Assembly: GCA_964569295.1 (NCBI GenBank)
Contig: CAZMVU010000120.1
Location: forward strand, 1 to 14,605
Origin: CAZMVU01 sp964569295
Lineage (GTDB): Bacteria; Hydrogenedentota; Hydrogenedentia; Hydrogenedentales; JAGMZX01
Direction of reading: 5' to 3'
Length of the DNA stretch: 14,605 nucleotides
The notes below the pieces were generated by a model. The model was not told the DNA's origin, did not search any database, and saw nothing but the letters and a program-made list of their open reading frames with translations. The position numbers were made by a program, and so were the translations under genes. Every line of letters starts with the position of its first letter. Position 1 is the stretch's first letter. This document shows, piece by piece, positions 1 to 7,175 of the stretch.

Positions 1-24
1 AGCAACCGCCTGAAGATCATTTAG
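1..24 (+). CDS. Possible C-terminal end of an upstream plus-strand gene (partial)
   Basis: Frame 1 reads SNRLKII and then a TAG stop at 22-24. The stop falls exactly where a strong hairpin followed by a short T run begins, an arrangement expected at the end of a gene. Only seven codons are visible, so no function can be assigned and the frame could be chance. Confidence 0.25.
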   Translation, partial: SNRLKII

Positions 25-63
25 GGGCCTTCTTCTCTTATGGGGAGAAGGCCCCTGATTTTA
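23..63 (+). terminator. Rho-independent-type terminator hairpin
   Basis: The arms at 23-37 and 42-56 pair over 15 positions: the outer 11 base pairs are perfect (AGGGGCCTTCT with AGAAGGCCCCT), then come two G-T wobbles among matched pairs, closed by a TTAT loop at 38-41. On the plus strand it is followed by GATTTTA, a short T run. This suits termination of a plus-strand gene ending at about 24. On the minus strand the following bases are A-rich, so it is a poorer terminator there. Confidence 0.6.
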
Positions 64-74
64 CGCAAGAAGAT

Positions 75-105
75 GAAGCAAAGCCCGCCCGAGGCGGACA
101 AGCTT
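75..105 (-). terminator. Probable terminator of the MNT/HEPN remnant transcript
   Basis: On the minus strand, GTCCGCC (99-93) and GGCGGGC (89-83) form a 7-pair stem with one G-T wobble and a three-base loop, followed by TTTGCTTC. This is a compact terminator-like structure downstream of the truncated HEPN frame. A decayed second copy of the same 25-base unit lies at 133-157. Confidence 0.45.
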
Positions 106-157
106 CAAAATACAATGGCGATCCCAAATGAAAAACCCACCAGAGGCGAACAAGTTT
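81..157. repeat. Imperfect 25-base direct repeat, two copies 52 bases apart
   Basis: Positions 81-105 and 133-157 match at 20 of 25 bases with no gaps. The differences are three G-to-A, one C-to-T and one C-to-A from the first copy to the second. Read on the minus strand, the second copy still gives a wobble-rich stem followed by five T, so both copies may be terminator-like hairpins. The 52-base unit may be a small duplication. Confidence 0.5.
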
Positions 158-320
158 GGGAGCCAGCCGCCGGGTGGTCTCCTGTCAATGACGCAGTAAA
201 GGGAGGGCGAGCGTCCCCGCGAGCCCAACTCACCACGTCATTGCGCGGAAGGAGTATTGACTTAGGGATTGCCGCCGCGAGAATGTGGCGTAGCCGATTG
301 TGGTCGCTTTCAAGCAGCAT
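105..320 (-). pseudogene. Truncated HEPN (DUF86-type) toxin partner of the MNT gene
   Basis: An ATG at 318-320 overlaps the end of the MNT gene by 11 bases, the usual layout of MNT/HEPN pairs. The first residues, MLLESDHNRLRHILAAA, resemble the N-terminus of DUF86 HEPN proteins (M..D..RLRHMLDAA). After about residue 17 (near base 270) the frame changes to sequence with no HEPN character and stops at 105, giving 71 codons against the usual 110-130. The R-x4-6-H ribonuclease motif of HEPN domains cannot be found. In intact modules HEPN is the RNase-like toxin and MNT the antitoxin. I infer loss of the toxin by deletion or replacement of its 3' part. The family match rests on only about 17 residues. 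Confidence 0.5.
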
Positions 321-609
321 ACTGCGTGACCGCGTCCTGGATTACCTTCTCCCGGAAATAACGGCTCAGGTCATTGGGCGTGCGCATATCGGCCTTGCGG
401 CCCAGAATCTCCGTCAATTCTCTTTCCATGCCGCTTAACCGGATAAGCCCGGGTATGTGTTCTGGTTCAAATTCAACCAGCACGTCTACATCGCTCTCCG
501 GCCCAAACCGCTCTGTCAGGATGCTGCCGAAGAACGCCAGCTTCTTGATATGGTGCTTGCGGCAAAACGCGGCGATTTCTTCTTGGTCGACCCGTAACGG
601 GAGTTCCAT
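310..609 (-). CDS. MNT-domain minimal nucleotidyltransferase, MntA-like antitoxin
   Basis: A small nucleotidyltransferase of 99 residues. It carries the signature GS-x10-DxD (GSILTERFGPESDVD) that binds metal and nucleotide. A likely third acidic residue lies in the strand KADMRT. The length is normal for MNT proteins (95-110). In MNT/HEPN toxin-antitoxin modules the MNT protein neutralises the HEPN toxin, in studied cases by transferring AMP to it. Here the partner directly downstream, overlapping by 11 bases, is truncated. The ATG at 609 is chosen because AAGGAG sits nine bases upstream. An in-frame TTG nine bases further upstream would abut the Shine-Dalgarno and is unlikely. Base composition looks less GC-rich than the metabolic genes to the right, which hints at acquisition. 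Confidence 0.85.
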   Translation of the reverse strand: MELPLRVDQEEIAAFCRKHHIKKLAFFGSILTERFGPESDVDVLVEFEPEHIPGLIRLSGMERELTEILGRKADMRTPNDLSRYFREKVIQDAVTQYAA

Positions 610-632
610 TGCATGCAACTCCTTTCACGCAA

Positions 633-641
633 AGTATATCA
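633..641 (-). promoter_or_regulatory. Extended -10 promoter element for the MNT gene
   Basis: The minus strand reads TGATATACT, an extended -10 (TGn plus TATACT, five of six matches to TATAAT). The predicted start would be near 626, just ahead of the AAGGAG at 619-624, giving a very short leader. No convincing -35 box is seen at 16-18 bases. Confidence 0.4.
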
Positions 642-763
642 TGACAGGCTGTCGCCGGCGTCGCTATGCTGAGAAAGCCGATATAACCTCTGTATGAAGT
701 CGCCTTCTTAGCCCTGAGTTGTCGGGGTCGCCCGCGTGGGTTGTGGGGGTGGGGGACGCCGGG

Positions 764-3004
764 TCAAAACGGTTCGTACGCTACCTTGTGCCGGTCGCGC
801 CACAGCAGGATGCAGCCGATGAGAAGCACGGCGCCCGCTATCGCGGTGATCAGCAGCCCCAGTTTGAAGCTGCCGGGGTTGTAGTGCCAGACCACGTCGT
901 GAGATCCTTCGCCAAGCGCCACGCCCCGGAAAAGGCCGTTTACCCGCAATGGCTGGGCGGACGCGCCATCCACACGCACCTGCCAGCCCGGATACCAAGC
1001 ATCCATAAGCACGAGCACCCCCGGTTCCGGCGTATTTACGGCGAGGCGCACCGTATTCCGTTGCGTGTCCACCGTAATAGCCGGCGGTTCTTCCGGCATT
1101 TCCTCGACGGCTTCCGGCGTCGCATCGGTTTCTATCTGGGGCGGGGCATCGGGCGTCAAGCGTTCGGGGGCGAAGGCGGTTACGGCCTGCCAGTCGCGGG
1201 CCATCCATGCCCGGGGCCGTGCACTGCGGTCTTCGAACAAGATCGCGCCCGAGGTGAACACCTGGTCAATGCCGAGCTGCGGCCGCAGCGGCGCGAAGGC
1301 GCCCTGGATGTCTGCTTTCTTCAACAGCAGCGCTTTGGATCCGGTGTGCCGTGTAAGCAGCGGTAACGTGGCCCGGCGGTCCATGAACTCGGCGTAGTGC
1401 GCCAGGCGCAACCCGCTCGGGTTACCCGTCTGCGCGATGCCGTGTATGCTCAGGGGCCAGCGATCAAGGGCCGTGCTTCCTGTTACCCGGTGTTCGGCGG
1501 CATCAAGCGCCGCGACAAAGGACGTCTTGGGGAAGGCGAGGTGTTTCTCGGTCACGTCCGCTGCCGGCGCATGGATCAGCAGCAGGGCTGCGCCACTCAA
1601 CGCCGCCGCGGTATAGCCCATGAGCCGCGCGCTTACCTTGATCGTGGTCACCGCCAGCAGCAGCAGCACGACCAGGCTGGCCACCGCCACCACTGCGATC
1701 TCGGCCCACGCGTTGCCGGGGCCGCTGCCAAGGCTGCGCGCGCGGGTATACACCAGCAGTGCGCCGCCGCCCCATAGGAGGGGTATTAACACCGCGAGCC
1801 GCACCAGCGCACCCTTGCACTGCCCGGCATTCAGTTCGAGCCACGCCGCCCCCGCCCAGGCCGCCACCAGGGCGATGGCCAGGCTGTTCACCGCCAGCAA
1901 TTGTTGCGGCTGCACGAAGTGCACCGCGGACGCTGCCAGGGCGCCCAGGGTGAACACCACCCCCAGCACGAGCAAGGCATCGGCCCGCCGCCGCAGCACC
2001 ACGTGCGCGTAGCGGCGCACGGCAAGCCACAAGACCAGGAGCAACGCCGGCGCCGCCCCAGTGTACAACAGGCGAACCGCCGGCAGATCGGCCAGGCGCC
2101 CCGGCGCCATGAGCGCGGGTGCCAGCAGACCAATGAGGTCGCCCCACAGGAAGTCCGGGTTCAATCCGTCGCCGGGTGCGGCCAGGCGCAAGTACTCGAA
2201 GTACGGCACGAGTTGCAGGGCCGCGAGGCCGAGTCCCAGCGCCACGGCTTTTGCGTAGGTAGACAGGGCTTCGAGCATCCCGGCCGTGCTGCCGCCGCGC
2301 AGGGTGCGCAGGGTGGCATAGAGCGCGCCGAAAAGCAGACACACCGCAAACACGCCCCCGTCGCCGCCTAACGCCATGAGCAGCACAACGATCCCGCCGG
2401 GTGCCCACCAGCGGCGCTGGCCGAGGGCAGCCTGGTCCGCTACGAGTACAAGCAGCGGGAACCAGGCGATGACGTCAGCGAGGGGATAGGCGCGCCACAA
2501 GAATACCGGCGCACTTAACTGGAAGGTTACCCCCGCCAAGAGCGCGAGAGCCGGCGCCGCAGCCAGCCGGCGCGCCGTGTAAAAGGCCGCGAGCCCCGCA
2601 ACAATCATTTTCAGCACGAACGACAAAGCCAGCGCACCGGCGAAGGAGACAAGATAGAAGGGTAGGGAAAACGGGGAAAACACGCGTGTTTGCCAAAGCG
2701 CCATAAACGGCATACCGCACGCTTCCCTGGAATTCCAGAAGAGCGAGGCATCGCCATGCACGGCATGGCTGAGGTGGGCGTACCATGGAAAGTAGCGCCG
2801 GGCCTGCAAAAGCTCGAAGGGCGTTCCCTGGTGTGTGCTGCCCACCGGTCGTGCCGAGGCCCATGGTGCCTCGTACAACGCGCTGTCCAGCGCCATCGGC
2901 GCCTCATCCCCCAACAAGACGCTATAGTGCACCGCCAGCGGCAGGATGACAAGCACCGCTGCGCAAGCCGCGCTTTCGAGAAGCGTGCTGTGTGCCCGTC
3001 GCAA
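764..3004 (-). CDS. YfhO-like multi-spanning membrane protein
   Basis: A 746-residue integral membrane protein. It has an N-terminal hydrophobic segment at about 12-30, a polar loop rich in aromatic residues (about 35-90), many leucine/alanine/valine-rich membrane segments through about residue 480, a soluble region at about 490-712, and a last membrane helix at about 715-735 followed by a basic tail. The soluble part ends with DAWYPGWQVRVDG at about 668-680, typical of the YfhO family. Studied YfhO-type proteins in Bacillus and Listeria act in glycosylating lipoteichoic acid and are regarded as GT-C-like transferases using lipid-linked sugars. The substrate here is unknown. The start is TTG at 3004, supported by GGAGGG about six bases upstream. 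It lies 29 bases after the dihydrolipoyl dehydrogenase gene and is probably the last gene of that operon. No clear terminator was seen in 619-763. Confidence 0.8.
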   Translation of the reverse strand: MRRAHSTLLESAACAAVLVILPLAVHYSVLLGDEAPMALDSALYEAPWASARPVGSTHQGTPFELLQARRYFPWYAHLSHAVHGDASLFWNSREACGMPFMALWQTRVFSPFSLPFYLVSFAGALALSFVLKMIVAGLAAFYTARRLAAAPALALLAGVTFQLSAPVFLWRAYPLADVIAWFPLLVLVADQAALGQRRWWAPGGIVVLLMALGGDGGVFAVCLLFGALYATLRTLRGGSTAGMLEALSTYAKAVALGLGLAALQLVPYFEYLRLAAPGDGLNPDFLWGDLIGLLAPALMAPGRLADLPAVRLLYTGAAPALLLVLWLAVRRYAHVVLRRRADALLVLGVVFTLGALAASAVHFVQPQQLLAVNSLAIALVAAWAGAAWLELNAGQCKGALVRLAVLIPLLWGGGALLVYTRARSLGSGPGNAWAEIAVVAVASLVVLLLLAVTTIKVSARLMGYTAAALSGAALLLIHAPAADVTEKHLAFPKTSFVAALDAAEHRVTGSTALDRWPLSIHGIAQTGNPSGLRLAHYAEFMDRRATLPLLTRHTGSKALLLKKADIQGAFAPLRPQLGIDQVFTSGAILFEDRSARPRAWMARDWQAVTAFAPERLTPDAPPQIETDATPEAVEEMPEEPPAITVDTQRNTVRLAVNTPEPGVLVLMDAWYPGWQVRVDGASAQPLRVNGLFRGVALGEGSHDVVWHYNPGSFKLGLLITAIAGAVLLIGCILLWRDRHKVAYEPF

Positions 3005-3033
3005 GAGAGCCCTCCGTGTTCACCGCCGCGCGG

Positions 3034-4419
3034 TCAACGCTTCTTTTTCGCGGGCGTGTGAATGCCCATGCCGAAGTAGTCTTCCGCCGCCTCGAGCACC
3101 GCCTCGGACAAGGTCGGGTGCGTGTGTATCGTGTCGGCCAGTTCGTGGACGGTGGCCTCGAGTTTCATGGCCACCGCCGCCTCATGGATCATTTCGCCCG
3201 CTTCGTGGCTCATGATATGCACGCCCAGCAGTTCATCCGTGCGCGCGTCGCCGATAATCTTCACTATGCCGTCCGTCTCGCCGATGGCATGCGCCCGGCC
3301 GTTGGCCGTAAACAGGAAACGGCCCGTCTTCACCGCGATGCCCTGCGCCTCGGCTTCCTGCTCCGTGATGCCCACACCGGCCACTTCGGGCATGGTAAAC
3401 GCGCAGGCAGGCACCACGCGGTAATCCATCTTCTTGTCGCCGCCGGTGGCGTTTGTTGCCGCCACAATCCCTTCGGCCGAGGCGCCGTGTGCGAGCCATG
3501 TCTTGTCGATCACGTCGCCGATAGCGTAAAGGCCGGGGACCGACGTTTCCATGCGATCGTTCACCACGATGCCGCCGCGCGGCCCGAGGGCAACCCCCGA
3601 AGAGGCCACGCATTCCGAGTTGCACTGCAATCCGATCGCCACCAGCACCAGGTCGACCTCGAGTTGTTCCGCCTTCTTCCCCTCGAGGTGCGCGATGACC
3701 TTGCCCTGTTTGCGGTCGAGTTTCGACACCTTCGTGCCGGTGCGCACATCCATGCCCTTCTTTTTCAGCGTGGCGCCCAGGCGCTTGCCGACTTCCGTAT
3801 CGGATTTCGGGAGCACGGTGTCGAGGGCCTCGACCATGGTCACGCTCTTCCCGAGCGCGTGCCACACGCAGGCGAATTCTGCACCCAGCGCGCCCGCTCC
3901 GATGACCAGAATCCGCTCGGGGATTTCCGTCAGCTCGAGTGCCTGCGTGCTGCCGATGACCAGTTTCTTGTCGAGTTCGAGGCCGGGAAGGTTCGCCGGG
4001 CGGCCGCCGCTGGCGACGATGATGGACTTGGCGCGGATGGTGTCGGACCCGACGGCTACTTCCCCGCCCTTCTTTACCTCGGCCTCACCATAGATCACCT
4101 CGATGCCCCGGCTCTTGAATAACTGGCCGATGCCGCCTGTATTGATTTGTACGACCTTGTTCTTCCGCTCGACAATCTTCTTGCAATCGTAGCCGTGCAG
4201 ATCGAGCTTTAGACCGAAGTCCGCCGCGTGCTGCATCTTGTGATACAACTCGGCGCAGTAAATCCAGGTCTTCGACGGAATACACCCGATGTTCAGGCAA
4301 ACACCGCCGAGATCGCGCCGCTCGACAACCACGGTCTTCGCACCCAGTTGGGCCGCGCGGATCGCCGCTACATAGCCACCGGGCCCCGAACCTATCACAC
4401 AGACATCACATTCACGCAT
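3034..4419 (-). CDS. lpdA: Dihydrolipoyl dehydrogenase (E3)
   Basis: A 461-residue FAD-dependent disulfide oxidoreductase that reoxidises dihydrolipoyl groups of 2-oxoacid dehydrogenase complexes and passes electrons to NAD+. The FAD-binding GSGPGG is at residues 10-15. The redox-active disulfide is C41/C46 in GGVCLNIGCIPSK. The NAD-binding fold has GAGALGAEF near residue 180. The second FAD motif is GLYAIGDV near 300. The C-terminal dimer domain holds the catalytic pair H434/E439 in HTHPTLSE. All key residues are present and length is normal. The ATG at 4419 has GAGGA nine bases upstream. The gene lies 53 bases after the E2 gene, so the two are presumably co-transcribed and their products assemble together. 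It ends with a basic AKKKR tail. Confidence 0.95.
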   Translation of the reverse strand: MRECDVCVIGSGPGGYVAAIRAAQLGAKTVVVERRDLGGVCLNIGCIPSKTWIYCAELYHKMQHAADFGLKLDLHGYDCKKIVERKNKVVQINTGGIGQLFKSRGIEVIYGEAEVKKGGEVAVGSDTIRAKSIIVASGGRPANLPGLELDKKLVIGSTQALELTEIPERILVIGAGALGAEFACVWHALGKSVTMVEALDTVLPKSDTEVGKRLGATLKKKGMDVRTGTKVSKLDRKQGKVIAHLEGKKAEQLEVDLVLVAIGLQCNSECVASSGVALGPRGGIVVNDRMETSVPGLYAIGDVIDKTWLAHGASAEGIVAATNATGGDKKMDYRVVPACAFTMPEVAGVGITEQEAEAQGIAVKTGRFLFTANGRAHAIGETDGIVKIIGDARTDELLGVHIMSHEAGEMIHEAAVAMKLEATVHELADTIHTHPTLSEAVLEAAEDYFGMGIHTPAKKKR

Positions 4420-4472
4420 GACACCACTTCCTCAAGTTTGATAAACCGCCTCAGGACAATCAGGTGGGATGG

Positions 4473-5789
4473 TTAGAACGCCCCCTGCTCCATGAGCTCC
4501 TTCAGCCGGCCCATGAACTGCGCCGCCACGGCGCCGTCGATGACCCGGTGATCGCTCGACAACGTCATCCGCATCATCGGACGGATGTAAACCCCGCCGT
4601 CGATGGCGACGACCTTCTCTTTCATGGCGCCCACCGCCAGGATCGCGCTGTCCGGCTGGTTGATGATCGCGGTGAAGTCGTCCACCCCGAAAACCCCCAT
4701 GTTCGACACGGTGAATGTGTTGCCCTGGTAATCGTCCGGCAGCAGCTTGTTCGATTTCGCCTTGTCGATGAGATCTTTGGCCGCGCGCGACAGGCCCTCG
4801 AGGGAGAGCGTCTGCGCCTGCTGGATGACGGGCACCACAAGCCCTTGGGGCAACGCCACGGCCACCCCGAGGTTTACGTCGGCCACTTCCTCGATAGCAT
4901 CGCCGGCCCAGCGCGCGTTCACCGAAGGAAATTCACGCAGCCCGCGCACCACGGAAGCCAGCACCAGATCGTTGTACGAGACTTTGTAAGGCAAGCCCGC
5001 ACGGTGTCGCTTGGCCGCGGTCATGTCGGCCTCAATGGTCACATAGTAGTGCGGCGCGTTGTACTTGCTCTCCGACATACGCTGGGCGATGATCTTGCGC
5101 ATGGGCGTCAAGGGCACGCGGCGCACGCCGCCCGGCGCAGCCGGTGCGGGCGTTGGTGCGGGCGCGGCGGGGGCTTCCTTCGCGGCGATCACGTCATCCT
5201 TCACGATCTTGCCGCCTGGGCCCGTGCCCGTGATTGAAGCCAGGTTTACTCCCTCGGCCTCCGCCAGCCGCTTTGCCGTGGGAGACGCTTTCAGCGCGGC
5301 ACCGCCGCCGGCCGCCGCTTCAACATCTATCGCCATTACCCGGCCGCCCACGCCCGATCCCGCGAGCCGGGATGCCTCGACGCCCTGTGCCGCGGCGCGC
5401 TTGCGTGCCCGGGGCGAAACGGGCGCCGAGCCGGCGGCTGGCGCTGCTGCGGGAGGCGCTGGCGCCGTTGCGGGGGAAGCTGGTGCCGTTGCGGGGGGCG
5501 CTGGTGCGTCGCCGCCGCCGATGGTGTATTGGCCCAGATCGGGCATGGACTCCTCGGGATCGCCGATGAGGGCAACCACGCTGAGCACCGGCACCTCGAT
5601 ATCCGGCTGGAGCAAAATCTTGCGCAGTACGCCGCTCGCCGGCGCTTCGCACTCGACTTCCGCCTTGTCCGTTTGTATGGAGAAGAGCGGCTCGCCTGCT
5701 TCTACCCTGTCGCCCTCCTGCTTGAACCACTCGACAATGGGCGCTTCCTCGACGGATTGGCCCATCTTTGGCAGGCGTACTTCGTGCAT
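4473..5789 (-). CDS. 2-oxoacid dehydrogenase E2 (dihydrolipoamide acyltransferase) with two E3-binding domains
   Basis: A 438-residue acyltransferase core protein. Domains in order: one lipoyl domain (about 1-78, lipoylated lysine K42 in QTDKAEVE); an Ala/Pro linker (about 94-122); a peripheral subunit-binding domain (about 123-157, SPRARKRAAAQGV...GVGGRV); a second such domain (about 167-201, SPTAKRLAEAEGV...GPGGKI); another Ala/Pro linker; and the catalytic domain (about 220-438) with the active-site DHRVIDG, H414 and D418. Most E2 proteins have a single subunit-binding domain. The sequence does not show whether the substrate is pyruvate, a branched-chain 2-oxoacid, 2-oxoglutarate or acetoin, so no specific symbol is given. 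The ATG at 5789 has GGGAG six bases upstream and begins three bases after the mtlD stop. No E1 gene is found in the window. Confidence 0.93.
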   Translation of the reverse strand: MHEVRLPKMGQSVEEAPIVEWFKQEGDRVEAGEPLFSIQTDKAEVECEAPASGVLRKILLQPDIEVPVLSVVALIGDPEESMPDLGQYTIGGGDAPAPPATAPASPATAPAPPAAAPAAGSAPVSPRARKRAAAQGVEASRLAGSGVGGRVMAIDVEAAAGGGAALKASPTAKRLAEAEGVNLASITGTGPGGKIVKDDVIAAKEAPAAPAPTPAPAAPGGVRRVPLTPMRKIIAQRMSESKYNAPHYYVTIEADMTAAKRHRAGLPYKVSYNDLVLASVVRGLREFPSVNARWAGDAIEEVADVNLGVAVALPQGLVVPVIQQAQTLSLEGLSRAAKDLIDKAKSNKLLPDDYQGNTFTVSNMGVFGVDDFTAIINQPDSAILAVGAMKEKVVAIDGGVYIRPMMRMTLSSDHRVIDGAVAAQFMGRLKELMEQGAF

Positions 5790-5792
5790 TGT

Positions 5793-6983
5793 TTACTCCC
5801 GTGTTGTCCAGCCTTCGCTAACAAGCCGCGCGTTGGCGCGCACAAAGAAATCGGCGAGGGGGTTATCCGGCGCTATCTGACAGACGGCCTCGAGCACTGC
5901 GTCCACAGCGCCGCCCTTTCGGAGGGCTTGCAATTCTTCGGCCGCCGGGTCGTCCGGGTGATCGTAGCGCATAGCCGCCGCCGCTGCAAACGCCACGGCC
6001 GCGGGCGGCACCTCCTGGGAAAAACACAGCCGCGCCGCACCGATAAGGCGGTCGTTCGGCCCGAGTTTGCGTATGGGATCCTTCGCCACCCGGGCCACCT
6101 GGTCACCAAGCGCCCGGTTCGCGTAGCGCGCGAGCAGGTCATTGGCGTGGGCGCGCAACGCGGCAGTCTCGAGGCCGTGCTTTTTGTGCAGGCCCATACA
6201 GGTTTCCTCGAGGGCGGCGCGCACCGCATCGCGCACAGGCAGGTCTTCCACCGCCTGCCAGATATAGTCATGGCCCCGCAGGTAACCGAGATATGCCGTG
6301 GCCGCGTGGCTCATATTGTGCACGAAGAGTTTGCGCTCGACATAAGCCCCGAAGTTCGCCATGGGCTTCATGTGCACCACGGCCGGCGGTTCCCCTTTGA
6401 AACCCGCTGCGTCCACCGGCAACTCGCAATAGGGCTCGACACACACCAGCAGCGGGTCCGCCGCGCGCTGTGCCGCCGTCATGACGGGCACCATCCGCCC
6501 GATGCTCGCCTCGACAAACCCCACCTTCGCATCGAGTACAGGATGCAGCGGGGCGTCGAGGTGTTTGCGCACTTCTGCGCGCAGGAACGGACCCGCGCCG
6601 ATCAGGTTCTCGCAGATGATGATATTCAACGGCGCGGCATCGGGATTCTGGAAACGCAACGCCACCGCCCGCGCAAGCGCCGGTGCCACCTTGGGCAGCA
6701 CATTCACGCCCACCGCCGTAGACACAATGTCCGCTGCGGACACGGCGCCTGCCGCCGCCTCGATGTCGCCGCCGTGTACGGCAGACACCTTCTCCACCGC
6801 AATGGTCTCGGTCCCCGCATTCGACACGACATGGATCGGGTAGCCACCGCGTTCATTGAGCGCGCCGACCACCTCAGTGACCACATCGATGAATGTGGTG
6901 GTGTAGCCGGATTCATAATATAACTGCCCGAGGAAACCGCGGCCGATATTCCCCGCGCCAAAATGTACTGCGCGCTTGTTCAC
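5793..6983 (-). CDS. mtlD: Mannitol-1-phosphate 5-dehydrogenase
   Basis: A 396-residue polyol-phosphate dehydrogenase that interconverts mannitol 1-phosphate and fructose 6-phosphate with NAD(H). The N-terminus, KRAVHFGAGNIGRGFLG at residues 3-19, is the Rossmann dinucleotide motif characteristic of MtlD. The C-terminal catalytic domain has ERKLFVHNMSHAATAYLG with the conserved K218, N223 and H226. Length is close to the usual 380-390. I place the start at the GTG at 6983 because the MtlD family begins at this point. The open frame continues to 7160, but those 59 residues have no family similarity. A GGAGAG lies 12 bases upstream, rather far. No mannitol PTS gene is visible, so mannitol phosphate may be a biosynthetic or storage product here. 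It is tightly linked to the E2 gene downstream. Confidence 0.9.
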   Translation of the reverse strand: MNKRAVHFGAGNIGRGFLGQLYYESGYTTTFIDVVTEVVGALNERGGYPIHVVSNAGTETIAVEKVSAVHGGDIEAAAGAVSAADIVSTAVGVNVLPKVAPALARAVALRFQNPDAAPLNIIICENLIGAGPFLRAEVRKHLDAPLHPVLDAKVGFVEASIGRMVPVMTAAQRAADPLLVCVEPYCELPVDAAGFKGEPPAVVHMKPMANFGAYVERKLFVHNMSHAATAYLGYLRGHDYIWQAVEDLPVRDAVRAALEETCMGLHKKHGLETAALRAHANDLLARYANRALGDQVARVAKDPIRKLGPNDRLIGAARLCFSQEVPPAAVAFAAAAAMRYDHPDDPAAEELQALRKGGAVDAVLEAVCQIAPDNPLADFFVRANARLVSEGWTTRE

Positions 6984-7030
6984 AGGTAAGCGTGTCTCTC
7001 CGGTGCCTGCCCCCACGCCTGAGGCCACAC

Positions 7031-7059
7031 AGTGTAGCAAATACACCGAAACAGGAAAA
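7031..7059 (-). promoter_or_regulatory. Candidate promoter ahead of mtlD
   Basis: On the minus strand, TGCTACACT (extended -10, TACACT at 7036-7031) follows a weak -35 candidate TTTTCC (7059-7054) at a spacing of 17. The predicted transcript would start about 40 bases before the GTG. The 192-base gap between miaA and mtlD contains no other feature I recognise, so a promoter for the mtlD-E2-E3-yfhO cluster is expected here. The match is modest. Confidence 0.3.
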
Positions 7060-7175
7060 GCCCGTTCACCGAGGAAACAGAGTCCGACCACGCGCCGGAA
7101 ATAGGTAGTCCCAGGGAGGGCGCGCATTTCCGCAAGCCGAAACGCGACATAAGCCCCCAAGACGGCGGTCGAGGG

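Noticed and set aside
230..290. Possible dispersed bacterial repeat ending in CGCAATGACG at the HEPN break point
   Set aside because: Only the ten-base end resembles common intergenic repeats. The other end does not match, so a mobile-repeat insertion cannot be supported from this window.
610..618. TTG start for the MNT gene at 618
   Set aside because: The AAGGAG would touch the start codon. The ATG at 609 is nine bases from it.
2992..4122. 376-residue open frame on the plus strand
   Set aside because: Antisense to the dihydrolipoyl dehydrogenase gene, whose FAD, disulfide and HPTxSE motifs are all present.
5529..6923. 464-residue open frame on the plus strand
   Set aside because: Antisense to mtlD and the start of E2. 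Its His/Arg-rich composition is that of a shadow frame.
6984..7160. 59-residue N-terminal extension of mtlD
   Set aside because: No MtlD-family sequence lies before the Rossmann motif that follows the GTG at 6983.
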